Shown here piece after piece: positions 31,583-41,650 of a DNA stretch of 64,000 bases. The stretch comes from Cordylochernes scorpioides. Taxonomy: Eukaryota; Arthropoda; Arachnida; Pseudoscorpiones; Chernetidae. The translations under genes were made by a program, and so were the position numbers. The DNA lies in assembly GCA_030710605.1 (NCBI GenBank), contig CP092879.1, positions 45,756,626-45,820,625 on the forward strand. Direction: 5' to 3'. The first letter of the stretch is position 1; each line of letters opens with the position of its first letter. The notes under the pieces were generated by a model, which worked only from the letters and a program-made list of their open reading frames with translations, ran no database searches and was not told the DNA's origin.

Positions 31583-31984
31583 ATTGTTACAGAAACGTTA
31601 CACACTTATTACCTTGTATCTATATAATCCAAATTATGCCTTATCAACTCTAGTCTTGTTCAACTTCTCATAGTGTGTGTTTATTTTAAGAGATAATATT
31701 TGAACAGCTTCTTTTAAAAAGTGGTATATCAAGACAGAAGAATCTTTGTAAATATTCCAAAGCACAATAAAAAGAAATAACTAAGGCTCTGTTTCTCTTA
31801 CATAAATTATTTTTTAATTAGATTTATTTCGATTATTTATATACTTAGAACTTAGAAGTGAGCTACAACAAAATAGAATTTAAAAAGGCCTAGCAATAAG
31901 GACACTTGTTTATATCTTGAACTAAAAACTTCTTTTAATAGCTCAATTCCATTCATTGTTTTTTGAAATGCCTGTTTAATATAT
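31583..31984. other. Non-coding
   Basis: AT-rich; nothing recognised. Confidence 0.35.
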
Positions 31985-32128
31985 ACAGTAGAACCTCCCT
32001 GTAAAGGACAACACCTAATTGCAGAGCCAAAGTGTCCTCTTACCAGAGTTACTAATTAGTAAAAATGGTAATTTTAAATGAAAACTGTTCTTTGTAGAGA
32101 GGTGTCGGCTAAAAGGAGGTTCTACTGT
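31985..32128. mobile_element. Pogo-type MITE
   Basis: CAGTAGAACCTCCCTGTAAAGG to AGGAGGTTCTACTG; short by about 40 bp inside. Confidence 0.75.
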
Positions 32129-33650
32129 ACAAAACCTAATTTTGATGCAAAATTTAAAAAAAATCACCAGAAAAATATATGAATATCAAGTTGATAAGAG
32201 GCAGTAAGAGAACAGCTATTTTTATTTCTAAAAATAAACTAGCACCTTTTAGCTCTGTTTAAAAAGAAGACTTGATAGCTTATGTACCTAAGTTTTCAGA
32301 CTGTCTATCAAAAATAATTTGTAAACAAAGTACTCATAACAGGGAAAAAGCGCAATCTTAAATTTATCTATAAATTACCATCTCCCCAAGTCCATGTTCC
32401 AAATGGTCTATTACCCTTATTAGGGAAACATTCTAAAGTTTGTACAGCCGATAACATATCTCTGAGATATTTGTACCTCTACCTGATAAGAATTATCAAC
32501 GAAAATATAAATGTAACAGGTTTATCATTTTTAAAATTCTTGATAGTGTTGGCTTCACGTATAATTCCTCAAGTTTTTCCACAAAAATCAATATCCTATT
32601 TTTGATACAAAAAATTGTTCCTTGGCCCTTGACAGAATATGTAAAAAGAAAAGGTGATATATCCAAGTACCCCTGACAATTTTCTCATATAGTATAACTA
32701 CGTTTTCAAAGTTTGGATTTAGCGACTAAGATTGTGAATATGTATATGATAAACACAAGGTAATGATACCAAATGTAAATAATTGGTGATGTTTTGGTAA
32801 CAGCGTTGTTATAGTGCCTTATCATATTGTCTTGTTATCTCAGTCTAACTTTTGGTTTCAGTAGCATCTTTGTTGTCAATAAACAACACTACCTCAGGAG
32901 TAGAAAGAGATTTCTATTTAGCATTCTGAGAAACTATTACACAAACATTTACATGAAATGTCCCTTGTATATAAATTTATATTGAAAAAAAAAAAAAAAA
33001 GTATTGCTAATTTCATTCTAACAAATTCCTTATCAGCCAATGAGAAACAAGACAATACTCCTTATAACCTGTCCCAAGTTTACAAGTGGTTATTAACAGC
33101 CAATCACTGTTTACATAAGGTCCAACAAATCCCAGTAACTTTGTATGAAACTAGGTTTGTTTTGGTTAATTTCTGTCATACTTCAAATCTAAAATAACAT
33201 GTTTATACCTAATGTCTAAATGATAAATGTATATTTAAATAAACAGTAGTTCTAAAAAAGTATCCTAAAATCCTATTTATTGCCAAATTGATAAAGTACA
33301 AATTAGATTAAAATCACAAGTCAAATATACAACTATATATTACTACTATAATTATAAATATACTAATAAACTACTTCTATTTGTGTTGATTTGATCTAAA
33401 TATTTATAAGCTATTGTTCCTAGTGACCTACTTTAACTAAGAGAGCACTATTACTAAACAATGTTATCTCAGTTAATATTATGAAAGAATCTACTCTTTA
33501 AAAATTGACTGTAAATAAATATGGTTCAAGATAGACAAGTCTAACCAAAACTTGAATTAAAAACAGAATAAACCTAGTCTAAACAATGTGTGTAAGCGTA
33601 GTGGTATGTTAAATAATAAAAAGAGATAAAGCATTGTGATATGATAAAAT
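32129..33650. other. Non-coding, downstream of the prothymosin-like gene
   Basis: AT-rich without a supported gene. 32740-32850 holds an F3-like piece (GGTAATGATACCAAATG, TTTTGGTAACAGCGTTGTTA). Confidence 0.4.
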
Positions 33651-33651
33651 G

Positions 33652-33657
33652 TTTAAT
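33652..33657 (-). terminator. Poly(A) signal (ATTAAA) of the prothymosin-like gene
   Basis: ATTAAA on the minus strand about 78 nt beyond the TAA at 33735. The variant hexamer is common in animal genes. Confidence 0.5.
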
Positions 33658-33734
33658 GACCACCCAGTGGAGAAAGGATAAAATTCCAAAACATTATTTG
33701 GAAAAAGAAAAAAAAATGCTACAAAAAATGGAAT

Positions 33735-33862
33735 TTATGCAGAAGCCTCAACTTCAGTCTTTTCTTCCTCTTGGACCACCTCATCTACTTTAGCTTTCTT
33801 CTTGGGACTAGACTGCTCAGTTACATCAGCCTTCCTCTTGGAGCTCTCCTCCTCATTCTCAT
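33735..33862 (-). CDS. Prothymosin-like exon 4 (nuclear signal and stop)
   Basis: Acceptor GCTGCACCCAG, 128 nt, stop TAA at 33737-33735. Contains the basic SKRK and PKKKAK clusters. Confidence 0.85.
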
Positions 33863-35245
33863 CTGGGTGCAGCCAAAGAATGATTAGTTGCCAGAAAATA
33901 TTTTTTTTTCTTTTGATAAATTAATGGGGTTAAAGATTAATCTTACCTTTTACAGCATCTCCATTTGATACACCATTCTTCTCTTCAGTGTTTCCATTTG
34001 TTGCAGGTGCATCCTCTGGTTTGGCTTCTTCTTCAGGCTCCTCAGTATTTTCTGAACTTTCCTCTACCTTTTCCTCTTCCTCCTTAGCCTCTCCATTAGA
34101 TTCAGCATTCTCCTCTTCTACGACCTCTTCTTCTTCCACTTTCTTTTCAGGGGTCTCCTGAAAATTTTCATTACTTTTAAAATCAAATATTAACTGTCAC
34201 ATATTTAAACTAAAACTAATATTTTAACATATAGAACAAGAAAATTTTATTTTATTATATATATATAATATATTTATTTTACATATTCTATATAAATACT
34301 ATGATCAATTTATATATATATATATAAAACTATTTTAAAAACTAACACTATATATAATTTTAAGATCATATTTCCTCTTTAAATATTTCGTCTGTTTTTA
34401 CAAAAGTTACTTTTAAAAATAGAAATGGATATTTTTTTGGATATATAATTATAAAATTAAATGAAATATATATTTAACATAAAATTATTGTATAGTATAC
34501 ACTTTCTTAAATAACATCGATATTATAAAGAAAAAAAATGTGATAAAAGTTCCACAAATTATAACTTTTAAAAATAAATTACTAGGTCTTACTCTACTAC
34601 TTATCATTTCATTTTTTTTTTTTTCATTTAAGAAAATTAAAATTGATAAAATAACGATTTTTTTTTAATAATTATTTTTGTCAGTTTAAAATATATTTTA
34701 CAAATGTTGAAAACGCGAAAATTAATAACGTGTTACTTTAAATAAATTATTTATAATTAAAAGTGTTATTTTTTTAAAATGTAAAACAAGCTGCTTAAAG
34801 AAAAAGAAAAACGTTATGCTTGAATAAATAGCATACCAAACGATTGAGGCCGCGTGTGCGCGGTCTTTTGACATCCGGCTTGTTCAACCGGTATATTCTA
34901 TGCTAAATTTCTAAAGGCGCTGTTAGGATATATAAGTTCCATGTATATGGTAACATCAATTATTTGTAACTAGAGCTATTAAAATTACGAAAATATATAT
35001 ACTACACTTACCTGAATCTTTTCTTCGTCTGCCACCTTCTCACCTTCGAGGCTATTACACATATTTACATAAAATTACAAATTGTATAATTTAAGATACA
35101 TTAACGCTAAATAGCTACAGGTTTAAAAGTTTCTTATGCGTTAATAATTTTTAAAATATATATACACACACTTGTTTTAATTACGGGAATTTCTTCAGAA
35201 ATATAAATATTTATAAACCCACCTCTTGCTCCTGGTAGACGGCAT
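33735..35245 (-). CDS. Prothymosin/parathymosin-like acidic nuclear protein, four coding exons
   Basis: Spliced coding parts 35245-35223, 35051-35012, 34157-33947 and 33862-33735 join in frame (402 nt, 133 aa), all with GT-AG borders. The N-terminus is MPSTRSKSLEGEKVADEEK. The centre is almost entirely Glu with Asn, Lys and Pro. The C-terminus has a bipartite basic nuclear signal, SKRKADVTEQSSPKKKAKVD, then an acidic tail. Vertebrate prothymosin alpha is about 110 aa with the same plan: disordered, no hydrophobic core, basic KKQK-type signal at the end; it is nuclear, binds histone H1 and acts in chromatin and growth. The function is taken from that family. Low-complexity acidic proteins align poorly, so another acidic chromatin protein is possible. 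Confidence 0.8.
33947..34157 (-). CDS. Prothymosin-like exon 3 (acidic core)
   Basis: Acceptor ATTTTCAG, 211 nt, donor GTAAGA. Codes for 70 residues, about half of them Glu. Confidence 0.85.
34158..35011 (-). other. Intron 2 of the prothymosin-like gene
   Basis: An 854-bp, very AT-rich intron. One GC-rich patch at about 34843-34890 (GAGGCCGCGTGTGCGCGGTC) stands out; no known element. Confidence 0.7.
35012..35051 (-). CDS. Prothymosin-like exon 2
   Basis: Acceptor TGTAATAG, 40 nt, donor GTAAGT. Encodes SLEGEKVADEEKIQ. Confidence 0.75.
35223..35245 (-). CDS. Prothymosin-like exon 1 (coding part)
   Basis: ATG at 35245-35243; 23 nt to the donor GTGGGT (35222 downward). Encodes MPSTRSK plus two bases. 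Confidence 0.75.
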
Positions 35246-35259
35246 TATTCAAACAAAAT

Positions 35260-35470
35260 AAGGAACGAATTAAATTTGAATTTAAATTTATTTTACAAGG
35301 GAAAGTTTTAGCTCACACGAGACAAAGGAAAACGATGAACGCGTACCGGCGGTGAAAGAGAGGACGAAAAATCACCAACCCGCACGTGACTCGAAGGAAC
35401 CAATCAGGTAAAGGGTTGGCCGTTTATCATCACCTGAGCCAATCAACGAATTTTATTTACGCGCCTTAAA
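35260..35470 (-). promoter_or_regulatory. Promoter region of the prothymosin-like gene
   Basis: Upstream of the start codon and GC-richer than its surroundings. Two CCAATCA boxes (35400-35406 and 35439-35445) and a canonical E-box CACGTG (35383-35388). No clear TATA box. Vertebrate prothymosin alpha is a known MYC target through a CACGTG E-box in its first intron; here the E-box is 5' of the ATG. Confidence 0.5.
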
Positions 35471-37470
35471 AATAACCGACACGAGATAAAAAAGATTTAA
35501 ACAGAGATAAGAAAAAAAAAAAGAGTTGAGTGCGCTTATTGATACATTTATTTTAACGCAGATCTAATTGATACTTGTATTAAAATATTCTCATAATAAT
35601 TGTCGTAGTTTTAAAAAAACAGTTTATTACATAACTACTTGTTTTAGATATTATTCAATGAATTAGGTACGAAAATTTTTTAAAGTAATTAATATTCGAG
35701 TTTAAATATTTTTAAAATGTTCTGTGTGTTTATGAACGAAAATGAAATATGTATTTTTAAAATGTGTCAACATGAGTGTCCATGGTGATAAATATTTCTT
35801 TAAATTATTTAAAATAAAAGCAATCCTCAATTATTCTCTTTAAATTATTAATAGCACATAGTGCTTAATACAGAACGTTAAAAATATGCAGTGAGCTTGG
35901 GCTGCATATATATATATTTTTAAATTATACTCAACCACTTGTACACAAAATAAATATTCTATATATAGCTTATAAAAATTATTCTTCTAATATATATATA
36001 TTATATAAATCATAAATACTTATTCTTTCCAAAATATTTTCTCTATCAAGATAAAAAAAATTAGTATTCCTATCAATAACTTTTAAAGGTTAACTACAAA
36101 ACAGCCTATATTAGAGTTCTCATATTACGATGTGCGCTTAAATTATTTTTGCATGGAAATTCGTAAAATTAATAGCAATTATACTTATTGAACAATTTTA
36201 GTTTTGTCTTAGAAAAACATGAATTAATTTTTATACATTTAAAAGGGAGATTGTTGATGGTTGAGGAATTCCAAGTCTAATCATTTTAATAAAAACTGTG
36301 TGTGTGAATTAAACAAAAATCAAAGGAGAAGGCATAGTGTTAAATCTGTATACTTCGCTATAAACATATATATTAATAACTTTTCGAAACTGTGTTATAC
36401 AAAATGAAGAGCTTCTAGTACCACTTCATAAAATATTGCTCTTAAAGTTGATTATTCTTTGGAGTATTTAAGAAACAAATGTATTGACTATGGAACAAAT
36501 TGTATGTGACCGTCTTTGGCTAACGCTATTCACCTAGGAATAAAAATCAAAAAGTGAATAATCATGCAGCACTTAAATAAACACAAAAATATAAAAAGCG
36601 GCAACGATTAAAATTGGAAAGACTTAAGTTTTTCCCAGGTGTAGTTTAGTTCCATTAACTATCCTATTAATTTTTGTAGTCAATATTCTCATTAAGGATT
36701 TAAATTAAACATAAGTGTTGCGAACATTGGGCTAGCTAAGTGAGGCTTTGCTGAAACCATAATTTAATAGAAATAAATAGGCCAAACCACAACATAGAGG
36801 ATACTGACGTGCTTTTTTGAAAATGTTGTGTGAATATTATTTAATAATATTATATATTTCAGCTTCTTGATTTTCTAGATGCATAGCTTTGAGTTAGCGG
36901 TGGAGCCAGTAAAAGAGTGGAATGATATTGTTGAACTTGGTGAAGAAAGTCATTTATCAAGTTAGTAATGAAATATAGATTTAGTAATTGGGGCCTAATC
37001 CAATGTGCTTTATCATATGCGAAATTCACATGATGATTTATGCCAGGTGTTGTTTAATTCCTTCTCTCTCTGGCCATTATTTCAAGCAACAACAGGTCGT
37101 GATGAGGTGGAGCCTCCTCTCATAATCTAAGAGCCTACTTTCCCCCACTAGTTGCAAAAAAATGTTATTCTTAGGTTTCTAAAGGAGGTTTTCAAAAGTT
37201 TTTTTTAAAACAAAATATGAATTCAGTTTGAGAGTTTATATTTTCATATCAAAAATGTCATTTTGTATATAGGATTCTATATATATTCCTAGATAATATA
37301 TTTCAAGAAGGTAGAAGAGAAGGAATGTTAACCTAGAAATTGCACCCACATTGACCTATGTGAATTCCTCTTCACCCTAGTTGCCATTTCAGAAGAGAAG
37401 GATTGTTACTGATACACACAAACTTTCTATTTTATAATAGAGAAGTCATTTATACTGCAATAATGGACGA
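35471..37470. other. Non-coding intergenic DNA
   Basis: Two kilobases of AT-rich DNA with no gene or repeat recognised. Confidence 0.45.
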
Positions 37471-37472
37471 TC

Positions 37473-37686
37473 TACACTCAAGGACAAAACTTAAGGGAGT
37501 CGAAAGTCTTTGATGTCACTAGCAGTCTATTTTTTTAAGGAGATAGATGCAATTTTGTTAACATTTAGTTATCTTGTGTGTCTTCAATAAGGGTCACTGT
37601 ATATCAAATATCTTTCAGAGTTATTGTCTGAATCCCAATATACATGCTAAAAGGTACAACTTTCTCAAGTTTTGTTCATTAGTGTA
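37473..37686 (-). mobile_element. MITE-1 copy
   Basis: Left ACACTCAAGGACAAAACTTA, right TCTCAAGTTTTGTTCATTAGTGT, interior in minus orientation. Confidence 0.8.
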
Positions 37687-37838
37687 TATAAGAAATAAAA
37701 CCATTAAGTATTTCTTTCTCAATGAGTGAAGGGCTACAGAAGCTCTCCAAATAATTTTCTCACTGCAGTCAGGATAGCAGTAAGTTTGTTTAATGATTTT
37801 ATTTTTTATATATAGTTGACCTACTATTGCCTTATAAA
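37687..37838. other. Non-coding
   Basis: Ends in a piece resembling element Z flank (CTCACTGCAGTCAGGATAGCAG). Confidence 0.3.
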
Positions 37839-38372
37839 TCTATATATATAATTGCCTTATTCTGTCTGAAGCTCACGGATAGAATGCGCGCCCATTGGCT
37901 GCCGGCGAACACGTGTCCTCCCTGCCCCCCTCTAGACAACCCTGTTATCAGCTGTGTGATACATACACCTGTCTATAGCGGCCATTCTAGACAACCCTGT
38001 TATCAGCAGTGTGTTACATCCACCTGTCTATACAGACCACCCTGTCTATAGCGACCACTGACCACCCTGCCTATAGCGACCACTCTAGGCAACCCTGTTA
38101 TCATCAGTGTGTTACATTCACCTGTCTATACAGACCACCCTGTCTATAGCGGTCACTTTAGGCAACCCTGTTATCAGCAGTGTGATACATACACCTGTCT
38201 ATACAGACCACCCTGTCTATAGCGGCCACTCTAGACAACCCTGTTATCAGCTGTGTGATACATACACCTGTCTATACAGACCACCCTGTCTATAGCGACC
38301 ACCCAAGACAACGTTTTTAAAATATATTCGCACTCGGGTAAAACCCGGGCGTTGCCTGGGCCATTCGTCTAG
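37839..38372 (+). mobile_element. Non-autonomous Helitron with internal minisatellite
   Basis: Starts TCTATATATATAATTGCC, ends with CGGGTAAAACCCGGGCGTTGCC hairpin and CTAG before T (38369-38372). Between 37935 and 38310 are tandem repeats built from CTAGACAACCCTGTTATCAGC, GTGTGATACATACACC and TGTCTATAGCGACCACC, with composite units of about 90 bp and shorter ones. Central tandem repeats are typical of Helitron/Helentron-related elements described in bivalves. Confidence 0.72.
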
Positions 38373-38379
38373 TGATTTA

Positions 38380-38945
38380 TAACTGGCCTTGTCCTTATTG
38401 TTTGCGAAAGAGCATTGCTCAATGCAAATTATTGTATGTAATTCTACTGTCCTAGAAGCATTTCCATAGTTTTGTCCCTTCTTTCTTTCTTATCTCCATT
38501 CAATCATATTAGGGTATCAAGTTGTGACTCTTGATGGTGTCTGTTTGACAACCATCATGGCTGGGTGAAGTAGAATGCTCTGCCTTTGTCATTATGACTG
38601 GGAGCACTACTCAGTGGCAGGCCGACTTAGCTCCAAAAGAAATGATGACCGCCTCTGACATGAGGAACAGATGCCATGTGCAGCCGCTCCTAACATGGAG
38701 TACAAACACTGCTCATCCTGTATCCCTGGATTAGGAGCCCTTACATGGTACTATCAGCCGGCCAGCTGAGCCCAGGTTTTTTAGTGAGCTTGTTACTGCT
38801 CCCCTCCTCCTTTTTCATCCTGGCAACGGGCAAAGGCGGAGTTTATTGTTTGCTTAAATTACCTAACTAACATTCCATCCTTCAGTGTAGCATATATAAG
38901 CAGAATTGTTCAATACAGTATTAGAGCTCTAAAAGGCGATCAGGT
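38380..38945. mobile_element. Z-related element split by SINE-2
   Basis: 38380-38480 (AACTGGCCTTGTCC, GAGCATTGCTC) and 38870-38945 (CCATCCTTCAGTGTAGC, CAATACAGTATTAGAGCTC) match the element at 23.7-24.0 kb. The SINE-2 copy lies between, about 38487-38846 (CTTCTTTCTTTCTTATCTCC to GGCGGAGTT). Confidence 0.6.
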
Positions 38946-39232
38946 GAATTAATATCTTGAGAAGTTATACCACTGAAGTGAGCTAAGTTTTCTTAATAAT
39001 TTTTCATGACAGTAAGAAAGTTTATTTTGTGTGAAAAATAAAAAAGTTAGGTTCAATGATTTTATTTCTTATAATGGAGAACTTGGTAATAAAGTCACAC
39101 CTCTCTAAGGTGGTCACACCAAAATCTTCCAATATTGGCTATTTGACATATTGGATGCTTTCTGAAGGTAAAGTTTTATTGTAAAGATCAAGAAGCTTAT
39201 ATATGAAAAATAAAGCAGGGTATAAACATATA

Positions 39233-39456
39233 TTCACTCATGGACAAAAAAACATAAGGAAGTTGTACCTCTTAGCATGTATATATCAGGATTCAGACAC
39301 TAACTTTAAAAGATATTTGATACACAGTGACCTTTATTGAAGACAACATGAGATAACAAAGTGTGAACAAAATTGACTCTGTCTCATAAAAAAAAAAAAT
39401 AGACAACTGGCGACATAAAAGACTTACCACTTTCTTAAGTTTTGTCCATGAGTGTA
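39233..39456 (+). mobile_element. MITE-1 copy
   Basis: CACTCATGGACAAAAAAAC to TTAAGTTTTGTCCATGAGTGT. Confidence 0.82.
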
Positions 39457-39510
39457 TTTGTTGCATATAGGTTAAAATATAGTTTACTTTGTAGAGAGCA
39501 GAATAAAAAA

Positions 39511-39673
39511 TTAGACCTGTCTATAGCGCCCCTTCTAAATAGCGCCTCCCTCTCTTTAGCTCCCGATTTTAAATACGTAGTACAATGCGATTTACATTAA
39601 AAGTGACCTGTCTATAGCACCCCCTCTCTATAGAACCCATTTTGGTGAGTCCCAAGAGGGGGCGCTATATTTA
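39511..39673. mobile_element. MITE with CTGTCTATAGCG ends (M5), copy 1
   Basis: GACCTGTCTATAGCGCC left arm, GAGGGGGCGCTATAT right arm. Copy 2 at 60107-60267 is better preserved. Confidence 0.65.
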
Positions 39674-40344
39674 AATTTAAAAAATGTATGAATTTTGAGG
39701 TTTGAATTTAAAAAATGTTTTCATGAGAATATATATTTAGTTTTTGTTTTCAAATAAATCTTTTTTTTTTTTAATGCAAGGCACAATTTTTCTCCATAAG
39801 ATTTCAAGCACTCTCTTTCAGATAGTCATATTTTGTTCATGATATTCTAAATATCCCTCTTTCTACTTTATTTGGGTGGTTCCACAATTTGTTGTTGCCT
39901 TCAATAATTTTTCCTAATTCTTTACTTTTGATAACTCTTCAACATATTCTTTACAATTGAATTGTCTGTTCAAAATAGTTAATTGACACGAAAAAAACTT
40001 TTAGTGAATATTGTAGCACAAGGTAAAATAGAAATTTGGATAAAATTGACTTAAAAATAGAAAAGCAAACAAGTTCTTTAACAAAGCCGAAATGTGATCG
40101 CACAAAAATTTACTGAGTCAAAAGCAAAATAGATATAAAAGAAAAAAAAAACTAAAAGAAACACTTTCAAGAGGTCAACAAATTTTTTTTTTTTTAATTT
40201 TCTTTTTGGGATAAAAAAAAAAGGTCGCTTTGTAGAATAAAATGAACCAATCATTTAAAAAAAAAGTGATCACTTTAGAGAAGAAGTTGCCCTTAGGAGG
40301 GATCCTTTTCTGAAGGTTTGAATGTACCATCATATTGAAAAATT
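39674..40344. other. Non-coding
   Basis: AT-rich with A/T homopolymers; nothing recognised. Confidence 0.4.
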
Positions 40345-40357
40345 ACACACAGTTTAT

Positions 40358-40672
40358 GGGGGTCGGTGGAAGGATGGTCTAAACTGTTGGTTTGGGACTG
40401 TTATGACATGGGTTCGATTCCCACATTGGTCACTTTTTTCTGATAAAAAAATGCTCCGATGGCCCCCGATTCTTGAAAAAGTCCAACCCCACCAGCGAGT
40501 ACAAGTAACCAAATGGGGCTCTGGCACAATTGTAAGTGTAAAGTCAAACTGCTTTTCACATGTGTAGATATGTGGTGCACTTACAGTAAAAGCAGTCGCC
40601 TACTTCTACCCACCATGATTATCATGGCCTGTACCAAGTGTACTAGGGATAAGCAAAAAAAAAAAAAAAAAC
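40358..40672 (+). mobile_element. tRNA-derived SINE-1, full length
   Basis: Thirteen-base duplication ACACACAGTTTAT (40345-40357 and 40673-40685). GGGGTCGGTGGAAGGATGG head, GGGTTCGATTCCC, central body, and a tail of about 18 A. Confidence 0.88.
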
Positions 40673-40744
40673 ACACACAGTTTATTGGGTATCTTTTGTT
40701 GGAAGGACATGATACAATTTGGATTGTAGATGAAAATCTTTTTT

Positions 40745-40982
40745 TTATTATTATCTTTAGTACATGATAATCATGGTGGGTAGTTAGCAACTGCTTTTAC
40801 TGTATGTGCACTACATGTCTACACATGTAAAAAGCAGTTAGACTTTTGCACATACAAATGTGCCAGAGCCCTGTTTGGTAATTTGCACTCGCTGGTAGGG
40901 TTGGACTTTTGCAATAATTGGAGTCCATTGGAGCATTTTTTTTTTTTTAATTAGAAAAAAAATTGTCCAATGCGGGATTCCA
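40745..40982 (-). mobile_element. SINE-1, truncated head
   Basis: GTACATGATAATCATGGTGGG to CAATGCGGGATTCC on the minus strand; the tRNA-like head is lost. Confidence 0.7.
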
Positions 40983-41059
40983 ATTACCGAGGGAACCAAT
41001 TAATATTGATTTTATTCAACTTATCGAGTATTTTTCAAGGGACCGGGAAAAAATGTTCA

Positions 41060-41130
41060 CTTTATCGAGAGATTCGTTAGACAGACCTTTACTCGCGTAA
41101 AACCTGGGCGAAGCCGGGTACGTCCGCTAG
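41060..41130 (+). mobile_element. Helitron 3' end, diverged
   Basis: CGTAAAACCTGGGCGAAGCCGGGT hairpin, then CTAG (41127-41130) before T. The 5' end was not found. Confidence 0.45.
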
Positions 41131-41364
41131 TTATCTATAAATTAATGTATATTTCATCCCATTATAATATCTAATATTTTAGCTGTAAACCGTTTGATGC
41201 ACGCCCATGAGAGCACATACCAATAACACATTTTTCAATTATTACTGTATGGCAGACACTATCAAAAGTCTCAAGCTTTACAAGCTTGATACCTTAGTGT
41301 GATTGAGTGGAGATAAGAAAGAAGAATTATTACTGTACAAAGTTCATCTTGATATTGTATATAG

Positions 41365-41416
41365 AAGTATATGTCCGTTGAAGAGCAGAAATTTTGCTCG
41401 AAAGCTTGCGAAAATC
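41365..41416 (+). repeat. F7-type hammerhead-like fragment
   Basis: GTCCGTTGAAGAGC, hairpin with AGAAATTTT, GCTCGAAAGCTTGC. GAGC/GCTC pair exactly around the loop. Lies just beyond the COMMD9 poly(A) signal. Confidence 0.35.
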
Positions 41417-41470
41417 AAAATTAAAAGAAACCCTTTACCTTAATATTGTTTATTCTTTCTTTTTCGAATA

Positions 41471-41476
41471 TTTATT
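41471..41476 (-). terminator. Poly(A) signal of COMMD9
   Basis: AATAAA on the minus strand, 52 nt beyond the TAG at 41528. Confidence 0.65.
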
Positions 41477-41527
41477 TAAAACAGAAAATCACATTAAATT
41501 ATTTGAACATGGGGTTTTAAGAAGAGG

Positions 41528-41650
41528 CTAGGACTTGGCAGCTACGGCAGCAAGCTGGTCCCGGATCCGACCAAGTCCGGACAACATGGTTTCCACCATT
41601 TCTTTGCCAACTTCAACATGGACATGTTGGCTCTCACCCTTGTCTTGTAC
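41528..41650 (-). CDS. COMMD9: COMMD9 exon 5 (C-terminus)
   Basis: Acceptor TTTGTCACAG, 40 codons, TAG. Ends in EMVETMLSGLGRIRDQLAAV, the final COMM-domain helix. Confidence 0.93.
   Translation of the reverse strand, partial: VQDKGESQHVHVEVGKEMVETMLSGLGRIRDQLAAVAAKS

Noticed and set aside
33930-34139. Single-exon 69-residue Glu-rich protein
   Set aside because: It is exon 3 of the spliced prothymosin-like gene read through its donor site into the intron.
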